Shown here piece after piece: positions 6,548-12,390 of a DNA stretch of 12,390 bases (its first letter is position 1; the number at the start of each line of letters is the position of its first letter). The notes beneath the pieces were generated by a model. That model saw only the letters and a program-made list of their open reading frames with translations. It did not search any database and had not been told where the DNA came from. Origin of the DNA: Gemmatimonadota bacterium (GTDB taxonomy: Bacteria; Gemmatimonadota; Gemmatimonadetes; Longimicrobiales; Gaopeijiaceae); NCBI GenBank assembly GCA_030550695.1, contig JAUQOX010000069.1, positions 1-12,390 of the forward strand. The letters are read 5' to 3'. The position numbers and the translations under genes were made by a program.

Positions 6548-7570
6548 TCACGCCACGGCCACGAACTCCTCCCCCTCCCGCCACCCCGCGTCGGCCAGGG
6601 CCTTCCGGATCTCCTCCCGGGCTCCCGCCTGGCCCACCGCCGCTACGCAGAAAACCCCCCGCCGGTCTAGGATCCGGGCCGGCGCCACCACCGGCGCTCC
6701 GTGGATGGTTTGGCCGATCTTCCGAGGGTCCAGGTCCACGAAAGCGGCGATCCGCCCCCCCTGGGCCAGAAGCTCCCGGGCAAAGGCCTTCCCCACAGGA
6801 CCCGCCCCCCACACCAGGACCGGAGGCGGCGGGCCGGACCCCGCCAGACGGGTGCGCAGAAGGAAGTGCACCTTGCAGCGGAGGAAGGCCTGAGGGGTAT
6901 ACGCCGGGGCTCTCCGCGAAAGCCGGTCCGGCCGTTCCCTCCAGAGGAGGAGGACCTGGTCCCCTTTGGCGAACCGGGCCCCCGCCTCCCACAGGCGAAA
7001 GACCAGGTCGTAGTCCTCCGGCCACCCCTTGGCCCGGTAGCCCCCCACCAGGTCCAACAGCTCTGCCCGCAGGAGAAGGGTGGGATGGGGGAGGGGGCAC
7101 TCCACGAAAAGGTCCCGCACCATGGCTTCGTGGGTGGTAAGGTCGTTGATCCAGGCTTCGTACCGGAGGCTCCCCTCTCCAAGGCCCTCCCGGGGGAAGT
7201 ACCGGACCCGGGCGCCCACCACCGCCGCCACACCCCCTTGGCGGGCCACTTCCATCTGTAGGAGGAACCGGTCCGGTAGGGCCACGTCGTCGGCGTCCAT
7301 CCGGGCCAGGTACTTCCCCCGGGCCTGGGATCGAGCGCGTTCCAGGGCCGGGACGATCCCGGAAGGCGCCTGGGAGAACACCCGAAAGCGCCGGTCCCGG
7401 AGAGCAGCCTCCTGGAGCATGGCCCCGCTGGCGTCGGACGAGCCGTCGTCCACGGCCACGACCTCGAAGTCCCCGAAGGTCTGTTGCTCCAAGGAAGCCA
7501 GAGCCTCGGGCAGATAAGCCTCGGCGTTCCTTACGGGGAGGAGGACGGAAAGGGGAGGCGGGGCGGCCAT
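6548..7570 (-). CDS. Family-2 (GT-A) glycosyltransferase with C-terminal Rossmann-type domain
   Basis: The 340-residue protein opens with LSVLLPVRNAEAYLPEALASL, the hallmark of GT2 glycosyltransferases. Further family marks are the VDDGSSD nucleotide-sugar motif (Asp41-Asp42), the metal-binding DAD at 92-94 (MDADD), LPHPTLLLR (160-168) for the acceptor side, and PEDYDL (184-189) with the likely base. The GT part ends near residue 240. It is followed by VLVWGAGPVGKAF (251-263), a glycine-rich nucleotide-binding turn, then AAFVDLDP with Asp279 at the end of the second strand, as in NAD-binding or PglD-like N-terminal Rossmann folds. The enzyme would move a sugar from a nucleotide-sugar donor to an unknown acceptor in the cytoplasm or at the inner face of the membrane. 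GAGGGG lies 7 bases before the ATG. It follows uvrA by 78 bases on the same strand and probably shares its transcript. Confidence 0.85.
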   Translation of the reverse strand: MAAPPPLSVLLPVRNAEAYLPEALASLEQQTFGDFEVVAVDDGSSDASGAMLQEAALRDRRFRVFSQAPSGIVPALERARSQARGKYLARMDADDVALPDRFLLQMEVARQGGVAAVVGARVRYFPREGLGEGSLRYEAWINDLTTHEAMVRDLFVECPLPHPTLLLRAELLDLVGGYRAKGWPEDYDLVFRLWEAGARFAKGDQVLLLWRERPDRLSRRAPAYTPQAFLRCKVHFLLRTRLAGSGPPPPVLVWGAGPVGKAFARELLAQGGRIAAFVDLDPRKIGQTIHGAPVVAPARILDRRGVFCVAAVGQAGAREEIRKALADAGWREGEEFVAVA

Positions 7571-7577
7571 ACCCTCA

Positions 7578-7583
7578 CCCCTC
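7578..7583 (-). promoter_or_regulatory. Ribosome binding site of the glycosyltransferase
   Basis: On the minus strand GAGGGG stands 7 bases before the ATG at 7570. A second GAGGG sits too close to the ATG to be the usable site. Confidence 0.55.
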
Positions 7584-7648
7584 GGCCGCCTCGGCGCCGA
7601 CCCGGCGAAGGGAAGCCCCGACGGGCGTCCACGGTTCCATCGGCCCCG

Positions 7649-10465
7649 TCACCCGTCGAGGACCCTGGCCAGATAGCGCCCCGTGAGGCTCTCCGGCACC
7701 CGCGCCACCTCCTCCGGCCGCCCCATGGCCACCACTTCCCCTCCCCGATCCCCCGCCCCGGGTCCCAGATCCACCACCCAATCGGCCGTCTTGATCACCT
7801 CCAGGTTGTGTTCAATGACCACCACGGTGTTTCCCGCGTCCAGGAGCCTTGCCAGCACCTGCAACAGCTTACGCACATCCTCCCCGGCCAATCCCGTGGT
7901 AGGCTCGTCCAGGATATAGACCTTCCGCCCCCTCTTCCCACCGCCGGCCGCCAGTTCCCGGGCAATCTTGAGCCTTTGGGCTTCACCGCCCGACAGCGTA
8001 GGCGCAGGCTGGCCCAGGCGAAGGTAGCCCAACCCCACCTCCTGCAGGTGCCACAGGATCTGCCCCAGCCGGTCCTCCCGCAGGAAGAACCGGATGGCTT
8101 CGTCCACGGTGAGCTCCAACACCTGAGCCACGTTCTTTCCCTTGTAGGTCACTTCCAGCACGTGCTGCTGATAGCGGGTCCCTCCGCACACCTCGCAGGG
8201 TACGAAGACGTCGGGGAGGAAGATCATTTCCACCTCCACCCGGCCTGCGCCCTTACAGCCGGGGCAGCGGCCCCCGTCCACGTTGAAGGAGAAGGCACCG
8301 GCATCCAGCTTACGGCGGCGCGCTTCGGGCAGGGAGGCGAAGATCCGCCGGACCTCGTCCCAGGCCTTGATGTAGGTCACGGGATTGGAGCGGGGGGTGC
8401 GTCCGATGGGCGACTGGTCCACCAACACGACCCCCTCCACCCCCCCGAGGCCCTCCAGGGCCTCGTATTCCCCCACCGGCTCCCCCAGATGCTCCCGGGC
8501 CGAGGTCTCCCCTCCCCCCAGCTCCCGCTCCAGGGCGCGAAAGAGGACGTCGTGTACCAGGGTGGATTTCCCGGACCCGCTCACCCCCGTCACCACCGTC
8601 ATGGCCCCCAGGGGAATCTCCACATCCACCCCTTTGAGGTTGTGGAGCCGCGCCCCCCGGAGCACAATCCTTCCCCGGTCGAGCCTCCGCCGCCTGGAGG
8701 GCACAGGGATGGCCGCCCGGCCCGAGAGGTAGCGGCCCGTGACGGTGTCGGCTGTCAGCAAGCCGTGGGGAGGCCCTTGGTAGACCACGCTCCCCCCGTG
8801 CTCGCCCGACCCCGGACCCAACTCCACCACGTGATCGGCCGAGCGGATGGCCTCGGGATCGTGCTCCACGACCACCACGGTATTCCCCCCCTCCCGCAAC
8901 CTGCGCAGCAAGCTCAGAAGCCTGCCGGTGTCGTGGGGGTGGAGGCCCACGGTGGGCTCGTCCAACACGTATAGGGTATCCACAAGGCTCGAGCCCAGGG
9001 CGTTGGCCAGGGCAATGCGCTGGGCCTCCCCCCCCGACAAGGTGCGGGTCTGGCGATCCAGAGTGAGGTACCCCAACCCCACATCCACCAAGAAGCTCAG
9101 GCGTGACCGCAGCTCCCGCAGGATCACCTCGGCGATGCGGGCCTCCGTCTCGGACAAGGGAAGAACCTCCAGCCATCCCTTCACCTCCTCCAAAGGCCAC
9201 GCCGATACCTCGGCCAGGTTCTTTCCCGCCACCCTCACCCACAGGGCTTCCGGTCGGAGGCGTGCCCCTCGGCAGGCCCGGCAGGTCTTGGCGCTCTGGT
9301 ATTGCCGGAGGAAGATACGGATGTACTGCTTGTATCGCTTTTCCTCACGAGACCGAAGGAAGGGGATCACGCCCGGGAACTCTCGGGTCCCGTAAAGGAC
9401 TGCCTCTCGGAAGCTCTCCGGAAGCTCTTCCCAAGGGGTGGAGACAGACACGCCGCGGCTCCGGGCGAAGGCCCTGAGGCGTTCCCTCTCTTTCTGGTAC
9501 CGGGGCTTCTCCCACGGGTCCACCGCCCCCTGGGCCAGGGAGCGGCGGGGGTTGGGGACGATGAGTTCCGGATCGTACTCCAGGGTGGCCCCGAACCCCG
9601 TACAGACGGGGCAGCTCCCGAGGGCGGTGTTGAACGAAAACAGTTGGGGGCTGGGGTCGAGAAACTTCCGCTCCGGGTGCTCGGGGCAACGAAACCGTTC
9701 CGTAAACCGGAGCTTTCTGCCCCCCCCTCCACCCCCCTCCAACACCACCGCCTCCCCTTCCCCTTCCCGGAACGCGGTGGCCAGCGAATCCGCCAGCCGG
9801 TCCCGCTCCGACCCCACCACCCGAAGCCGATCCACCACCACGAGGAGTTCTTTCCCCCGGTCCAGGGCCGGCCACTCCTCCGCCTCCACCCCTTCCCCCC
9901 CAAGATCCACCACCTCACCCTCCACCCACACCCTCATGAACCCCAGGGCCCGGAGGCTCTCCACCACCCGCCGCGGCTCCCTGGGCCGGCCCATGCTCAA
10001 AGGGAAACCCACGAGGATCAGGGTGCCTGGAGGCCACTCGGCCAACACCCGCTCCGCGGCGGTGCTGGGGGAATCGGGCCGCACCTCCCTTCCACAGTCC
10101 GGACAGAAGGTGCGCCCTACCCGGGCCCAAAGGAGTCGGAGGTAGTCCAGGACCTCCGTGGCCGTCCCCACAGTGGAGCGGCTCGTCTTCACCGGGTTCT
10201 TCTGTTCGATGGCCACCGCCGGCGGAATCCCCTCCACCCGATCCACATCCGGCTTCTCCATCCGGTCCAAAAACTGTTTGGCGTAAGTGGAAAGGGACTC
10301 CACGTAGCGTCTTTGTCCCTCGGCAAACAGGGTGTCCAGGGCCAGGGAAGACTTCCCCGATCCGGAGGGGCCGGTGATGACCACCAGGGCCCTGCGGGGG
10401 AGGTCCAGGTCCAGGTTTTTCAGGTTGTGTTGGCGGGCGCCGCGAATACGGATGAAGGGGTCCAT
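7649..10465 (-). CDS. uvrA: Excinuclease ABC subunit A (UvrA)
   Basis: The 938-residue protein is the damage-sensing ATPase of nucleotide excision repair, which loads UvrB on DNA. Both ABC modules are complete. The first has Walker A GPSGSGKS (32-39), signature LSGGEAQR (476-483) and Walker B with LDEPT (501-505). The second has Walker A GVSGSGKS (627-634), LSGGEAQR (824-831) and LDEPT (852-856). The second zinc module is canonical (Cys734, 737, 757, 760). In the first, the second ligand is His: CPEH (260-263) then CPVC (285-288). After the second Walker B the sequence reads GLAGEDV, where most UvrA proteins have GLH. A run of six Gly (244-249) sits in the insertion before the first zinc module. 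An in-frame TGA two codons upstream makes ATG 10465 the earliest ATG start, and MDPFIRIRGARQHNLKN matches the family N-terminus. It is divergent from the his genes. Confidence 0.97.
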   Translation of the reverse strand: MDPFIRIRGARQHNLKNLDLDLPRRALVVITGPSGSGKSSLALDTLFAEGQRRYVESLSTYAKQFLDRMEKPDVDRVEGIPPAVAIEQKNPVKTSRSTVGTATEVLDYLRLLWARVGRTFCPDCGREVRPDSPSTAAERVLAEWPPGTLILVGFPLSMGRPREPRRVVESLRALGFMRVWVEGEVVDLGGEGVEAEEWPALDRGKELLVVVDRLRVVGSERDRLADSLATAFREGEGEAVVLEGGGGGGRKLRFTERFRCPEHPERKFLDPSPQLFSFNTALGSCPVCTGFGATLEYDPELIVPNPRRSLAQGAVDPWEKPRYQKERERLRAFARSRGVSVSTPWEELPESFREAVLYGTREFPGVIPFLRSREEKRYKQYIRIFLRQYQSAKTCRACRGARLRPEALWVRVAGKNLAEVSAWPLEEVKGWLEVLPLSETEARIAEVILRELRSRLSFLVDVGLGYLTLDRQTRTLSGGEAQRIALANALGSSLVDTLYVLDEPTVGLHPHDTGRLLSLLRRLREGGNTVVVVEHDPEAIRSADHVVELGPGSGEHGGSVVYQGPPHGLLTADTVTGRYLSGRAAIPVPSRRRRLDRGRIVLRGARLHNLKGVDVEIPLGAMTVVTGVSGSGKSTLVHDVLFRALERELGGGETSAREHLGEPVGEYEALEGLGGVEGVVLVDQSPIGRTPRSNPVTYIKAWDEVRRIFASLPEARRRKLDAGAFSFNVDGGRCPGCKGAGRVEVEMIFLPDVFVPCEVCGGTRYQQHVLEVTYKGKNVAQVLELTVDEAIRFFLREDRLGQILWHLQEVGLGYLRLGQPAPTLSGGEAQRLKIARELAAGGGKRGRKVYILDEPTTGLAGEDVRKLLQVLARLLDAGNTVVVIEHNLEVIKTADWVVDLGPGAGDRGGEVVAMGRPEEVARVPESLTGRYLARVLDG

Positions 10466-10470
10466 ACCTC

Positions 10471-10499
10471 AAGGTAGCAGGGAGCATCTGGCCTCTGAA
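10471..10499 (-). promoter_or_regulatory. Candidate uvrA promoter, very close to the start codon
   Basis: On the minus strand TTCAGA (10494-10499, 4 of 6) and TACCTT (10471-10476, TANNNT type) are 17 bases apart. The -10 ends 5 bases before the uvrA ATG, so the transcript would begin at or next to the ATG. The GAGG that lies only 1 base from the ATG is too close to work well as a Shine-Dalgarno, which fits a leaderless start. No SOS-box-like palindrome is visible here. Confidence 0.4.
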
Positions 10500-10567
10500 G
10501 GCGTCCCGGCCCCCTGCGGCCGGCGGACTGGGCCCGAGGCCGCTCAGGCTTCAGGCGGGGAGCCCCC

Positions 10568-10596
10568 TTGACCCTGCCCCCTCGTTCCACTAGCCT
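10568..10596 (+). promoter_or_regulatory. Promoter of the histidine operon leader
   Basis: TTGACC (10568-10573, 5 of 6 to consensus) and TAGCCT (10591-10596, TANNNT) are exactly 17 bases apart. The -10 ends 7 bases before the leader-peptide ATG, so transcription probably starts at A10601 or A10604. Its place just ahead of a complete attenuator supports it beyond the sequence match. Confidence 0.6.
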
Positions 10597-10603
10597 TGGG
10601 ACC

Positions 10604-10690
10604 ATGCGAAACCTGGCTACCCTTCGGCGCCATCATCACCATCACCACCGGGTCCCTGCGGGCCCAGTGGTGGAGGGGGTTTGCGCCTGA
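10604..10690 (+). CDS. hisL: Histidine operon leader peptide (28 residues, six consecutive His)
   Basis: The ATG at 10604 opens a 28-codon frame, MRNLATLRRHHHHHH and a short tail, ending in TGA at 10688-10690. The six His codons (10631-10648: CAT CAT CAC CAT CAC CAC) are the sensing element of a ribosome-mediated attenuator. When charged tRNA-His is scarce, the translating ribosome stalls here. This is the same design as the E. coli leader, which has seven His in a row, but the flanking residues are different. The peptide itself is expected to have no function. It lies 90 bases upstream of hisG, directly ahead of the antiterminator and terminator stems. No strong Shine-Dalgarno precedes the ATG; the promoter position suggests a leaderless transcript. 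It is too short for most gene callers, so it may be missing from automated annotation. Confidence 0.9.
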   Translation: MRNLATLRRHHHHHHRVPAGPVVEGVCA

Positions 10691-10753
10691 TCCGGTAGCC
10701 TAGGCCAAGACCGATTCCCCACGCGGCCCGTCTCGGCGGGCCGCGTTTTTTTT
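10643..10753 (+). promoter_or_regulatory. Histidine attenuator: alternative RNA pairings 1:2, 2:3 and 3:4
   Basis: Three competing structures can be drawn. In 1:2, CACCACCGGGTCC (10643-10655) pairs with GGGCCCAGTGGTG (10660-10672) around a CTGC loop, with one mismatch and one G-U pair; arm 1 includes the last two His codons. In 2:3, the antiterminator, GCGGGCC and GTGG (10658-10664, 10667-10670) pair with CCAC and GGCCCGT (10719-10722, 10725-10731), with a 2x2 internal loop and one G-U pair. In 3:4, the terminator, 10721-10730 pairs with 10737-10746. A ribosome stalled at His codons blocks arm 1, frees arm 2 to take arm 3, and so lets transcription reach hisG. Free passage, or no translation, leaves the terminator to form. 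Pairings are seen in the sequence; the mechanism is known from enteric his operons. Confidence 0.88.
10721..10753 (+). terminator. Attenuator terminator upstream of hisG
   Basis: ACGCGGCCCG (10721-10730) and CGGGCCGCGT (10737-10746) form a perfect 10-bp stem with a TCTCGG loop, running into eight T (10746-10753) and a further T-rich ACTCTTTT. This is the strongest intrinsic terminator in the window. It sits between the leader peptide and hisG, 27 bases before the hisG start, so it can only serve to cut transcription before the operon. Confidence 0.93.
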
Positions 10754-10767
10754 ACTCTTTTCCGCCG

Positions 10768-10773
10768 AGGAGG
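10768..10773 (+). promoter_or_regulatory. Ribosome binding site of hisG
   Basis: AGGAGG is 7 bases before the TTG at 10781 and decides for this non-ATG start. The bases GGAGG and CCTCC (10769-10779) are self-complementary around one A, so a small hairpin could partly hide the site. Confidence 0.75.
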
Positions 10774-10780
10774 ACCTCCC

Positions 10781-11650
10781 TTGCTCCGCGTAGCCTTGCC
10801 TGCCAAGGGCCGTTTGGCCGAACAGGCCCTTCTGCTCTTCGAGAGGGCTGGTCTCAAAGCCGAGTCCCGGACCGAGCGGGCCCTCATGGCCCCCCTGGGT
10901 CGGGATTTCCAGGCCATTTTCCTCCGGGCCCAAGACATCCCCGAGTTCCTGGCCGACGGAGCCGCCGACGTGGGCGTCACCGGAGCCGACCTGGTGGCCG
11001 AATCCGGCCAGGAGGTCATCGAGCTCCTGGACCTCGAGTTCGGCCGGTGCCGCCTGGCCGTAGCCGTCCGGGAGGACAGCCCCGTGCAGCGGGCGGCTGA
11101 CATCCCTCCGGAGACCCGGGTGGCCACCTCCTTCCCCCGGGTCACCTCCGCCTTCTTCCACGGTATCGGGATCCCCGTCCGGGTGGCCTCCGTGTCGGGC
11201 TCCGCGGAAATCGCTCCCCATCTGGGCGTGGCCGACGTCATCGTAGACCTGGTTTCCACCGGCGCCACCCTCAAGGTCAACCGGCTTCGGGAAGTGGCCG
11301 TCATCCTTGAGTCCTCGGCCCGGCTCCTGGCCAACCCGGGCTCCCTCCATGACCCCCGGAAAGGCCCGGCCATCAGGGAACTGAACGCGGCCCTGGAGTC
11401 CGTGATCCGGGCCAAGGCCAAGCGGTACCTCATGGCCAACGTGCCCCGCAGGCGCCTGGCGGAAGTCAAGGCTGTGATCCCTGGCCTCACCGGCCCCACC
11501 ATCGTGGAGATCCAGAACGGGGGAGGGGGGGACTGGGTGGCCGCCCACTCCGTGGTGGACGCGGACCGCATCTACGAGACCATCGTCCGCCTCAAGGCCT
11601 TGGGGGCCGAGGGAATCCTGGTCACCGCCATCGAACGTCTCATGCCTTGA
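10781..11650 (+). CDS. hisG: ATP phosphoribosyltransferase, long form (HisG)
   Basis: The 289-residue enzyme joins ATP and PRPP to make phosphoribosyl-ATP, the first and committed step of histidine synthesis. The N-terminus LRVALPAKGRLAEQALLLFERAGL, DVGVTGADLV (63-72) and the PRPP-binding stretch VADVIVDLVSTGATLK (150-165) are family hallmarks. The length and the C-terminal part (about 215-289: KRYLMANVPRRRLAEVKAVIPG to GILVTAIERLMP) show the long form, whose regulatory domain binds histidine for feedback inhibition and which does not need HisZ. An insert of Gly near 247-250 sits in that domain. The start is TTG, chosen because AGGAGG lies 7 bases upstream and the protein begins as the family does. 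Expression is controlled by the attenuator just upstream. hisD follows after 7 bases; the hisG stop overlaps the hisD ribosome binding site, which suggests translational coupling. Confidence 0.96.
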   Translation: MLRVALPAKGRLAEQALLLFERAGLKAESRTERALMAPLGRDFQAIFLRAQDIPEFLADGAADVGVTGADLVAESGQEVIELLDLEFGRCRLAVAVREDSPVQRAADIPPETRVATSFPRVTSAFFHGIGIPVRVASVSGSAEIAPHLGVADVIVDLVSTGATLKVNRLREVAVILESSARLLANPGSLHDPRKGPAIRELNAALESVIRAKAKRYLMANVPRRRLAEVKAVIPGLTGPTIVEIQNGGGGDWVAAHSVVDADRIYETIVRLKALGAEGILVTAIERLMP

Positions 11651-11657
11651 GGTGCCT

Positions 11658-12390
11658 ATGCGTTTGGCATTTTGTTGCAGACTGTCGGAACTGGGAGCCG
11701 ACGACCGGCGGCTCCTCCTGGACCGGCGCCCCGCCGACGAACCTCAGCTCCAAGAACAGGTGCGGGCCATCCTCGGGGAAGTTCGGCAAAACGGAGACGT
11801 TGCACTGCGGGCCATGGCCCGGCGCTACGACGGGGTGGGTCTGGAGGAGCTCGAGGTACCCCGACGGGCGTGGTTCGAGGCCCTGGACCGCTTGGACCCC
11901 CTGGTTCGGAAAGATCTGGAGCTGGCTGCCCGAAATCTGGAAGCCTTTCACCGGGCTCAAATCCCCCAGGATATCGAAGTCGAAGTACGACCAGGTGTTA
12001 GGCTGGGTCGAAGGGCGGTTCCCCTGGCCCGGGTGGGGGTGTACGCCCCCGGCGGGCGGGCCGCTTATCCTTCCAGTGTGCTCATGGGCCTCATCCCGGG
12101 AAAGGTGGCGGGGGTGGGAGAGCTGGTGGTCTGCTCCCCGCCGGGACCCCAGGGCCTCCCTCCCGAGACCGTCCTGGCCGCCTGCGCCATCGGGGGAGCC
12201 CATCGCCTCTTCGCGGTGGGGGGGGCAGGGGCCGTCGCCGCCCTGGCCTACGGAACGGAAAGTATCCCCCGCGTCGACGCCATCGTCGGCCCCGGGAACC
12301 GTTACGTAAACGAGGCCAAGAGACAGCTGGCGGGAGAAGTGGTCATCGATTCCCCGGCGGGGCCTTCGGAAGTGCTGGTGGTGGCCGAGG
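11658..12390 (+). CDS. hisD: Histidinol dehydrogenase (HisD), N-terminal 244 residues, cut by window edge
   Basis: The frame is open from ATG 11658 to the right edge without a stop. It encodes the enzyme for the last two oxidation steps of histidine synthesis, histidinol to histidine, using NAD and zinc. Visible family motifs are ARVGVYAPGG (124-133), which corresponds to the usual Y-x-PGG, then YPSSVLMGLIPGKVAG (137-152), VDAIVGPGNRYVNEAKRQL (206-224) and IDSPAGPSEVLV (230-241). The catalytic Glu-His pair and most zinc ligands known from E. coli HisD lie further on and cannot be checked. About 55 percent of a typical 430-residue protein is present. GAGG (11649-11652) overlaps the hisG TGA and is 5 bases from the ATG, so translation is probably coupled to hisG. 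Start alternatives downstream are less likely given this spacing. Confidence 0.95.
   Translation, partial: MRLAFCCRLSELGADDRRLLLDRRPADEPQLQEQVRAILGEVRQNGDVALRAMARRYDGVGLEELEVPRRAWFEALDRLDPLVRKDLELAARNLEAFHRAQIPQDIEVEVRPGVRLGRRAVPLARVGVYAPGGRAAYPSSVLMGLIPGKVAGVGELVVCSPPGPQGLPPETVLAACAIGGAHRLFAVGGAGAVAALAYGTESIPRVDAIVGPGNRYVNEAKRQLAGEVVIDSPAGPSEVLVVAE

Noticed and set aside
6046..7140. Plus-strand open frame (364 codons), Pro/Gly/Arg-rich, spanning the receptor promoter and the glycosyltransferase
   Set aside because: It crosses two genes and an intergenic G-run tract, has low-complexity composition and no ribosome binding site.
7484..8974. Long plus-strand open frame (496 codons) opposite uvrA and the glycosyltransferase
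   Set aside because: It is antisense to two well-supported genes. Its product is Pro/Gly/His-rich without recognisable motifs, as expected from GC-rich third codon positions.
9302..10477. Long plus-strand open frame (391 codons) opposite the N-terminal half of uvrA
   Set aside because: UvrA on the other strand is intact with all motifs. The antisense product is low-complexity and has no domain signature.
10506..10523. CCGGCC/GGCCGG hairpin between uvrA and the his promoter
   Set aside because: A 6-bp all-G/C stem is expected by chance in this composition, and it is upstream of both promoters' core elements with no clear role.
10631..10648. Six consecutive His codons could be a vector-derived His-tag
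   Set aside because: The run lies in a short native leader ahead of a matching antiterminator/terminator set and hisG, and uses mixed CAT/CAC codons. There are no vector sequences around it.

Overview
The window is GC-rich bacterial DNA with a strong G/C bias at third codon positions and tightly packed genes. It reads as chromosomal DNA of a Gram-negative bacterium. Evidence for an outer membrane is a TonB-dependent receptor that combines a carboxypeptidase-regulatory-like domain, a plug and an outer-membrane beta-barrel of the kind common in Bacteroidota, Gemmatimonadota and relatives. The GC content with this receptor type makes Gemmatimonadota or a similar high-GC FCB-group lineage my best guess. 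That placement is inference only. I see no mobile element, CRISPR array, tRNA or rRNA.

Layout. At the left edge (1-290, minus) is the N-terminal part of a small membrane protein with a zinc-ribbon motif. A 348-base divergent spacer separates it from an AbgT-family transporter (639-2189, plus). The transporter converges with a secreted alpha/beta hydrolase (2331-3413, minus) across a GC-rich hairpin cluster. Upstream of the hydrolase on the same strand lies the TonB-dependent receptor (3690-6167, minus). It has its own terminator (3585-3624), a near-consensus promoter (6200-6228) with a palindrome over the -10, and a purine-rich, G-quadruplex-capable tract just upstream of the -35. Next on the minus strand come a family-2 glycosyltransferase with a C-terminal Rossmann domain (6548-7570) and uvrA (7649-10465), which look co-transcribed in the order uvrA then glycosyltransferase.

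The most informative region is 10466-10780, between uvrA and the divergent histidine genes. It holds a complete ribosome-mediated histidine attenuator: a promoter (TTGACC, 17 bases, TAGCCT), a 28-residue leader peptide with six consecutive His codons (10604-10690), mutually exclusive 1:2 and 2:3 RNA pairings, and a perfect 10-bp terminator hairpin followed by eight T (10721-10753). Long-form hisG (10781-11650) follows with a strong ribosome binding site and a TTG start. hisD then begins 7 bases after the hisG stop and runs off the right edge. The leader promoter lies so close to the leader ATG that its transcript is probably leaderless.

Together these are unrelated housekeeping and envelope functions: DNA repair, surface glycan or sugar transfer, outer-membrane uptake, a small-molecule transporter, and a feedback-controlled histidine operon. 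The 5' start of the receptor was set at 6167 rather than the longest open frame (6449), because the promoter, ribosome binding site and signal peptide all fit the shorter form.
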